Positions 15,280 to 19,119 of a stretch of 19,119 nt of DNA are shown in pieces. The notes beneath the pieces are model-generated. The model was not told where the DNA came from. It ran no database searches and saw only the letters and a program-made list of their open reading frames with translations. Position 1 is the first letter of the stretch. Each line of letters begins with the position of its first letter. Both the position numbers and the translations under genes were made by a program. This stretch comes from Candidatus Parcubacteria bacterium. GTDB taxonomy: Bacteria; Patescibacteriota; Minisyncoccia; Phycocordibacterales; SBAW01. The DNA is taken from contig JAIFWM010000005.1 of assembly GCA_019661855.1 (NCBI GenBank), forward strand, positions 1 through 19,119. Reading direction: 5' to 3'.

Positions 15280-15308
15280 ATAATAGCACAGAATAATAAT
15301 TTAAGCAA
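15280..15308 (-). promoter_or_regulatory. Promoter of the coiled-coil gene
   Basis: Minus strand: TTGCTT (15303-15308) is followed after 17 bases by TATTAT (15280-15285), preceded by TGC (extended -10). Predicted start near 15273 gives a leader of about 27 bases. Confidence 0.5.
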
Positions 15309-15334
15309 GCAATGAAAAACTCATCTAAAGTGGA

Positions 15335-15355
15335 TTGCATTTGATGCAAATTTGC
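15335..15355. promoter_or_regulatory. Palindromic operator-like element before dnaJ
   Basis: TTGCAT-TTG-ATGCAA (15335-15349) is a perfect 6-base inverted repeat, and it overlaps a second perfect palindrome, GCAAATTTGC (15346-15355). It lies between the divergent coiled-coil gene and dnaJ, over the likely dnaJ -35 box. It is not the CIRCE sequence. Confidence 0.45.
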
Positions 15356-15363
15356 GCTAATAT
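15335..15363 (+). promoter_or_regulatory. Likely dnaJ promoter
   Basis: TTGCAT (15335-15340) and TAATAT (15358-15363) are 17 bases apart; TATATT at 15361-15366 is an alternative -10. The ATG at 15374 follows within 8-10 bases, so the transcript would be nearly leaderless. Confidence 0.45.
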
Positions 15364-15373
15364 ATTCGTAAAT

Positions 15374-16465
15374 ATGGCATCTAAAAAAGACTATTACGAA
15401 GTGCTCGGCATCCAGAAGGGAGCTTCAAAAGACGATATTAAAAAAGCCTTTCGCACGCTCGCACACAAGTTTCATCCAGACAAAGGAACAGGCGACGCAG
15501 AAAAATTTAAGGAGCTCTCAGAGGCATACTCAGTATTGTCTGACGACAAGAAGCGCGCAGAATACGATTCATACGGTCGTGTATTTGGTGGCGCAGGTGG
15601 TCCAGGCGCTCCCTTTGGTGGTTTTCAGGGGCAGGGGGCAGATTTTGATTTCTCTCAATTTCAAGATGCGTTTCAAAATAGTGGTTTTGACTTTAGTGAC
15701 GTCTTTACCGACTTTTTTGGTGGTTCAGCGACACGTGCGCCTCGCCGCGGTCGCGACATCTCTATAGATCTTGAGATTTCGTTTAAAGACGCTGTGTTTG
15801 GTACTCAGCGCACCGTACTCATTGCTAAAAATACTCAATGCGAAACTTGCCACGGCTCAGGTGGAGCTCCAGGCACTTCGATGGAAACCTGCAAACACTG
15901 CAACGGTGCTGGAAAGATGCATGAGTCTACTAACTCCTTCTTTGGCACTATCACGATGGTCCAGCCATGCCGTTTTTGCAAAGGCACGGGCCAGACACCT
16001 CATGAAAAGTGCATCACTTGCCGCGGCGAAGGTATCTATCGCAAACAAGAGGAAGTGGATATTAATGTTCCTGCTGGTATTGAGGGTGGGGAAATGATTC
16101 GCCTCCAAGGTATGGGCGAAGCTGTTTCTAACGGTCCATCGGGCGACCTCTATGTCAAAGTTCACGTCATGACCGACCCTCGCTTTAAAAAAGATGGCGG
16201 CAATTTGGTGACAGAACTTTCTATCAAACTCTCAGACGCACTCTTGGGCGGCGAATACAAAATCCAAACGCTCGATGGGGAAGAAATGCTTTCTATTCCA
16301 CCTGGCATATCACACGGCGAAACACTCCGCATTAAAGGCCGAGGTGTACCACAAGGTAAGGGCAAGCGTGGAGACCTCTCTGTCCGCGTTAAAATCACTC
16401 TGCCGCAAAAGCTTTCGCGTAACGCACGCAATCTTATTGAAAAGTTAAAAGAAGAAGGAATCTAA
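15374..16465 (+). CDS. dnaJ: Chaperone DnaJ (Hsp40, type I)
   Basis: Delivers clients to DnaK and stimulates its ATPase. 363 residues from the ATG at 15374; an ATG at 15335 would add 13 residues with no match to the family and would lie across the promoter. The J domain is residues 1-66 with the HPD triad at 34-36. A Gly/Phe-rich region follows (71-118). Four CxxCxGxG repeats begin at C156, C173, C199 and C213 and bind two zinc ions. The C-terminal substrate-binding domains run to 363, ending EKLKEEGI. All key residues are present. The gene is separated from grpE-dnaK by the ABC and coiled-coil genes and has its own promoter. A 36-residue gene follows after 1 base. Confidence 0.97.
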   Translation: MASKKDYYEVLGIQKGASKDDIKKAFRTLAHKFHPDKGTGDAEKFKELSEAYSVLSDDKKRAEYDSYGRVFGGAGGPGAPFGGFQGQGADFDFSQFQDAFQNSGFDFSDVFTDFFGGSATRAPRRGRDISIDLEISFKDAVFGTQRTVLIAKNTQCETCHGSGGAPGTSMETCKHCNGAGKMHESTNSFFGTITMVQPCRFCKGTGQTPHEKCITCRGEGIYRKQEEVDINVPAGIEGGEMIRLQGMGEAVSNGPSGDLYVKVHVMTDPRFKKDGGNLVTELSIKLSDALLGGEYKIQTLDGEEMLSIPPGISHGETLRIKGRGVPQGKGKRGDLSVRVKITLPQKLSRNARNLIEKLKEEGI

Positions 16466-16466
16466 T

Positions 16467-16577
16467 ATGCCTATGTCGCCTTGGGAATTCATAAAAGAAG
16501 TGATGAGAGAACTCTTTCGCTGGACGTGGGACGAACCGTCTCGATACCAACCTATACGAGTAGAAATAGACGAGTAA
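16467..16577 (+). CDS. 36-residue small protein downstream of dnaJ
   Basis: ATG 16467 to TAA 16575-16577, with the dnaJ stop ending at 16465. AAGGA at 16455-16459 lies 7 bases before the ATG, and an intrinsic terminator starts 2 bases after the stop, so the frame fills the whole space. The peptide starts MPMSPWEFIKEVMRELFRWT and ends with an acidic VEIDE. Residues 5-20 form an amphipathic helix with three Trp in the first 21 residues. The FIKEVMRELxxxTW stretch resembles the cytoplasmic amphipathic helix of SecE (FLKEVRxELKKVTWP), but no membrane helix follows, so it is not SecE itself. The function is unknown; co-transcription with dnaJ is the only context. Confidence 0.6.
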   Translation: MPMSPWEFIKEVMRELFRWTWDEPSRYQPIRVEIDE

Positions 16578-16578
16578 G

Positions 16579-16605
16579 AAAAGCCCCTGTCAAAGGGGGC
16601 TTTTT
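16579..16605 (+). terminator. Intrinsic terminator of the dnaJ unit
   Basis: AAAAGCCCC (16579-16587) pairs with GGGGCTTTT (16596-16604), ending in a run of five T. The A run at the left makes it potentially bidirectional. Its loop holds most of the trpS -35 box. Confidence 0.9.
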
Positions 16606-16615
16606 CTGTTATTAT
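16587..16615 (+). promoter_or_regulatory. trpS-aspS promoter, nested in the preceding terminator
   Basis: CTGTCA (16587-16592, 4/6) lies at the end of the stem and in the loop of the dnaJ terminator. After 17 bases comes TATTAT (16610-16615), preceded by TGT (extended -10). The trpS ATG is 7 bases after the -10, so the message is probably leaderless. Confidence 0.55.
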
Positions 16616-16622
16616 TAGCCAA

Positions 16623-17558
16623 ATGAAGCGTTTATTCACAGGTCTCCAGCCCTCTGGACAGTTGCATATAGGCAACTATTTTGGCGCTATTAAGCCAAAC
16701 GTAGACCTCTTTGTCGATAACGAAGGGTTGATGATGGTTGCTGACTATCATGCATTAACCTCACTTAAAGACTCGGCTGCACTCGCTAAAAACAGTATCG
16801 AAAACACCAAAGACTATCTTGCAGCAGGACTTAACTTAGAGCACGCTATTTTGTTTAAACAGTCTGACGTCTCAGAGCATACCGAACTTGCGTGGATCCT
16901 TGATTGTCTCGTTCCTATTTCGCTCTTAGAGCTTGGACATGCCTACAAAGACAAAGTTGCTAAAGGGGTAGAGGCAAACGCCGGACTTTTTACTTACCCA
17001 ATGCTCATGGCAGCAGATATTTTGCTTTATGACACCGACATCGTGCCCGTAGGCGAGGACCAGCGCCAGCATGTTGAGTATGCGCGTGAAGCGGCCAAAA
17101 AATTTAACAACGCATACGGCGAAACGTTTAAAGAGCCACAAGAAAAAATAGACAAGGCAGTTGCGGTCGTCCCTGGCACAGACGGGCAAAAGATGAGTAA
17201 AAGTTATAAAAATACTATTCCGCTTTTTGGCTCGCGCGACGAGATAGCTAAAGCAGTGATGAGTATAGTGACCGACTCTACCGGAGACAAACCAGCGAAT
17301 GTATATGCGATACATAAACTTTTTAAATCTGAAGCAGAACTAGCCCCCGTATATGAACAAAACAAAGGCAGTTACAAAGCACTCAAAGAAGCTCTGATAG
17401 AAGACATAGACGCTTTCATCTCTCCTATGCGCACCCGCCGCGAGGCTATCAGTGATGAGGATGTAAAAGCAATTCTTAAAGATGGTGGGGCAAAAGCTAA
17501 AGCTCTAGCATCTGCCAAAATGGCCGACGTTCGCAAAAAAGTTGGCGTTGCGCTATAA
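16623..17558 (+). CDS. trpS: Tryptophanyl-tRNA synthetase
   Basis: Charges tRNA-Trp with tryptophan (class I synthetase). 311 residues, slightly under the usual 325-335. The ATP-binding HIGN motif is at 15-18 (GLQPSGQLHIGNYFGAI) and KMSKS at 190-194 (GTDGQKMSKSYKN). GEDQRQHVEYARE (144-156) is a family signature of the bacterial enzyme. The ATG at 16623 coincides with the predicted transcription start, so translation likely begins on a leaderless message. aspS follows 7 bases after the stop, giving a two-gene synthetase unit. Confidence 0.97.
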   Translation: MKRLFTGLQPSGQLHIGNYFGAIKPNVDLFVDNEGLMMVADYHALTSLKDSAALAKNSIENTKDYLAAGLNLEHAILFKQSDVSEHTELAWILDCLVPISLLELGHAYKDKVAKGVEANAGLFTYPMLMAADILLYDTDIVPVGEDQRQHVEYAREAAKKFNNAYGETFKEPQEKIDKAVAVVPGTDGQKMSKSYKNTIPLFGSRDEIAKAVMSIVTDSTGDKPANVYAIHKLFKSEAELAPVYEQNKGSYKALKEALIEDIDAFISPMRTRREAISDEDVKAILKDGGAKAKALASAKMADVRKKVGVAL

Positions 17559-17565
17559 CTCTCCT

Positions 17566-18903
17566 ATGGAACGCACACTAATTGGGGAGTTGAATACTAA
17601 AGAGGGGCAGGAGGTCACTATCCAGGGCTGGGTTAGCGTACGTCGTGACCAAGGCAAGATGGTCTTTTTTGACTTTCGTGACCGCACCGGGTCAGTGCAG
17701 GGAGTGGTTCTTCCTAAGAGCGAAGCTATAGAAACCGCTAAAGAGGTGCGCAACGAATATGTAGTCTCAGTGGTTGGCATGGTCAACAAGCGCCCAGAGA
17801 AAAACGTGAACGCGGGTGTCCAAAACGGCGACATCGAACTTGAGGTCAAACAAATTGAAATTATTTCAAAAGCAGAGATCCCGTTTGAGTTGGGGAGCGA
17901 GGTAAATCTCGACACATATCTTGACAATATGCCATTTACTCTGCGCACACCAAAGCAAAAAGCAATTTTTAAAGTGCAGGCAGAAATCATTAAGGCATAT
18001 CGTGCCTTTTTAAACAGTGAAGGATTTACTGAATTTCAGGCTCCTAAACTTATTGGAGATGACGCAGAGGGAAGTGGCGAAGTGTTTGAAGTTAAATATC
18101 TCTACGACAAAACAGCACACCTTGCGACGAGCCCACAGCTCTACAAGCAGATTATGGTTGGTGTGTTTGAGCGAGTATTTACTACCGGCAACGTCTTTCG
18201 AGCAGAAAAGCATGCAACCACCCGTCATCTCAACGAATACACTTCGATAGACGCAGAAATGGGTTTTATTAAAGATCATACTGATGTGATGGATATGGAG
18301 ACGAAGCTCATGCGTCATATCTGCGAGCACTTGCGCACTACCTGCAACGAAGAATTTAAACTCTTAGACGCTCAAGTGCCTGAAGTGGGCGAAACTATTC
18401 CGCACATTAAATTGCGTGAGGCACAGGAACTTATATTTAAAGAAACTGGCAAAGACAAACGAAATGAACCTGACCTCGAGCCAGAGGATGAACGATGGCT
18501 ATGTGAGTGGAGTAAGCGCGAACATAACTCGGACTTTGTCTTTGTCACACACTATCCGGTTTCGAAACGACCATTTTATACATACGAAGATGAACAGGAT
18601 CCAGGCTTTACTAAAAGTTTTGACCTTTTGTTCAGAGGTATCGAGATTACAACCGGAGGCCAACGCCGTCATAATTTGGAGAACTTAATTGAAGGCGCAA
18701 AAAACAAAGGTCTTGATCCCAACAACTTTTCCTATTACTTTCAAGCATTTAAAACAGGCTTGCCTCCACATGGTGGATGGGGAATGGGTTTGGAGCGCTT
18801 GACCGCCAAGTTCCTAAACCTTGCTAATGTTAAAGAGGCAACACTCTTTCCTCGCGACATTAATCGCATCGACACCCTCCTTTCGACCGACAAAAAAGAA
18901 TAA
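17566..18903 (+). CDS. aspS: Aspartyl-tRNA synthetase, archaeal type, possibly non-discriminating
   Basis: Charges tRNA-Asp, and perhaps tRNA-Asn, with aspartate (class IIb). From the ATG at 17566 it has 445 residues; a TTG at 17542 inside trpS would add 8 unsupported residues. The OB-fold anticodon domain is at about 1-105 (GWVSVRRDQGKMVFFDFRDR). The catalytic domain follows directly, with motif 2 FRAEKHATTRHLNEYTSIDAEM (211-232) and motif 3 GGWGMGLERL (403-412). PVSKRPFYTYEDEQDP and SFDLLFRGIEITTGGQR match archaeal AspRS. The roughly 100-residue GAD insertion of the usual 590-residue bacterial enzyme is absent. In organisms with this type, aspartate is often also put on tRNA-Asn and amidated by GatCAB; whether gatCAB exists here cannot be seen. 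Asparaginyl-tRNA synthetase is a less likely identity. Confidence 0.92.
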   Translation: MERTLIGELNTKEGQEVTIQGWVSVRRDQGKMVFFDFRDRTGSVQGVVLPKSEAIETAKEVRNEYVVSVVGMVNKRPEKNVNAGVQNGDIELEVKQIEIISKAEIPFELGSEVNLDTYLDNMPFTLRTPKQKAIFKVQAEIIKAYRAFLNSEGFTEFQAPKLIGDDAEGSGEVFEVKYLYDKTAHLATSPQLYKQIMVGVFERVFTTGNVFRAEKHATTRHLNEYTSIDAEMGFIKDHTDVMDMETKLMRHICEHLRTTCNEEFKLLDAQVPEVGETIPHIKLREAQELIFKETGKDKRNEPDLEPEDERWLCEWSKREHNSDFVFVTHYPVSKRPFYTYEDEQDPGFTKSFDLLFRGIEITTGGQRRHNLENLIEGAKNKGLDPNNFSYYFQAFKTGLPPHGGWGMGLERLTAKFLNLANVKEATLFPRDINRIDTLLSTDKKE

Positions 18904-18958
18904 ACAGAAAACCCACCCAGCTGCGAAACTAAAGTGAGTTTCTGCAGCCCAGGATGGG
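18904..18958 (-). terminator. Long hairpin terminator between aspS and the convergent right-edge gene
   Basis: An inner stem (18920-18930 with 18937-18948, one bulge) is extended by an outer stem (18912-18918 with 18952-18958, one G-U pair). On the minus strand it is followed by TTTTCTGTTT, so it mainly serves the right-edge gene. On the plus strand the following CTTATTC is a weak T run that may still end aspS transcripts. Confidence 0.7.
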
Positions 18959-18959
18959 C

Positions 18960-19119
18960 TTATTCGAACACTTTGGATAAACCTGATTCGTCCCTCTCTT
19001 GGTCTTGTTCGAGAGCATACGGACCGAGGACTGCTATAACCATACCAGCAACAGATAGTAGTCCGTACACAATACTATCTGACAACTCCTCAGTGTGGAG
19101 GAGGAATCCCCATTTCCTC
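18960..19119 (-). CDS. C-terminal end of a membrane protein, cut by the window
   Basis: The minus strand is open from the window edge to a TAA at 18960-18962, giving 52 residues. It contains one clear membrane helix (IVYGLLSVAGMVIAVLGPYA) followed by a charged tail (LEQDQERDESGLSKVFE). The strong minus-strand terminator right after the stop supports a real gene. Too little is visible to name it. Confidence 0.55.
   Translation of the reverse strand, partial: RKWGFLLHTEELSDSIVYGLLSVAGMVIAVLGPYALEQDQERDESGLSKVFE

Noticed and set aside
17553..17990. 145-codon minus-strand frame inside aspS
   Set aside because: It is antisense to a well-supported synthetase and shows no recognisable domain or ribosome binding site.

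Overview
The window looks like the chromosome of a bacterium with a reduced genome, most likely a member of the Candidate Phyla Radiation (Patescibacteria, probably a Parcubacteria-type lineage). The reasons are trimmed core proteins (an alanyl-tRNA synthetase of about 570 residues, an L13 of 113 residues), an archaeal-type aspartyl-tRNA synthetase, a membrane-anchored protein resembling the baseplate-J-like proteins of that group, very tight gene packing, and start codons that mostly lack a Shine-Dalgarno sequence. UGA is used as a stop (for example at 6768-6770 and 2780-2782), so this is not one of the lineages that reads UGA as glycine. The assignment is made from remembered family features, not from a search.

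Layout. 1-542: 3' part of ung (uracil-DNA glycosylase), converging on an M13-family zinc metallopeptidase on the minus strand (569-2485). 2527-2835: a compact single-gene unit with a near-consensus promoter, a Shine-Dalgarno sequence, a 63-residue Cys/His-rich protein and an intrinsic terminator. 2864-6770: alaS, a degenerate actin-fold (FtsA/PilM-like) protein and a baseplate-J-like membrane protein, packed head to tail. 6767-10732: a ribosomal/RNA polymerase cluster, infA-rpmJ-rpsM-rpsK-rpsD-rpoA-rplQ-rplM-rpsI, with its own promoter and terminator. 10714-14913: grpE-dnaK-ABC exporter. 14926-15246 (minus): a small coiled-coil protein, divergent from dnaJ. 15374-16605: dnaJ plus a 36-residue small protein. 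16623-18903: trpS-aspS. 18960-19119 (minus): the C-terminal end of a membrane protein running out of the window.

How it works together. Nearly everything is housekeeping: translation (four aminoacylation, initiation and ribosome groups), transcription (RpoA), protein folding (GrpE, DnaK, DnaJ) and DNA repair. The less ordinary parts are the three small proteins (63, 36 and 106 residues), which carry clear Shine-Dalgarno sequences while their large neighbours mostly do not; the actin-fold/baseplate-J pair between alaS and infA; and two intergenic modules in which the next gene's -35 element sits in the loop of the previous gene's terminator. No CRISPR array, insertion sequence, prophage, tRNA or rRNA was seen. 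No gap without an assigned gene exceeds 300 bases.
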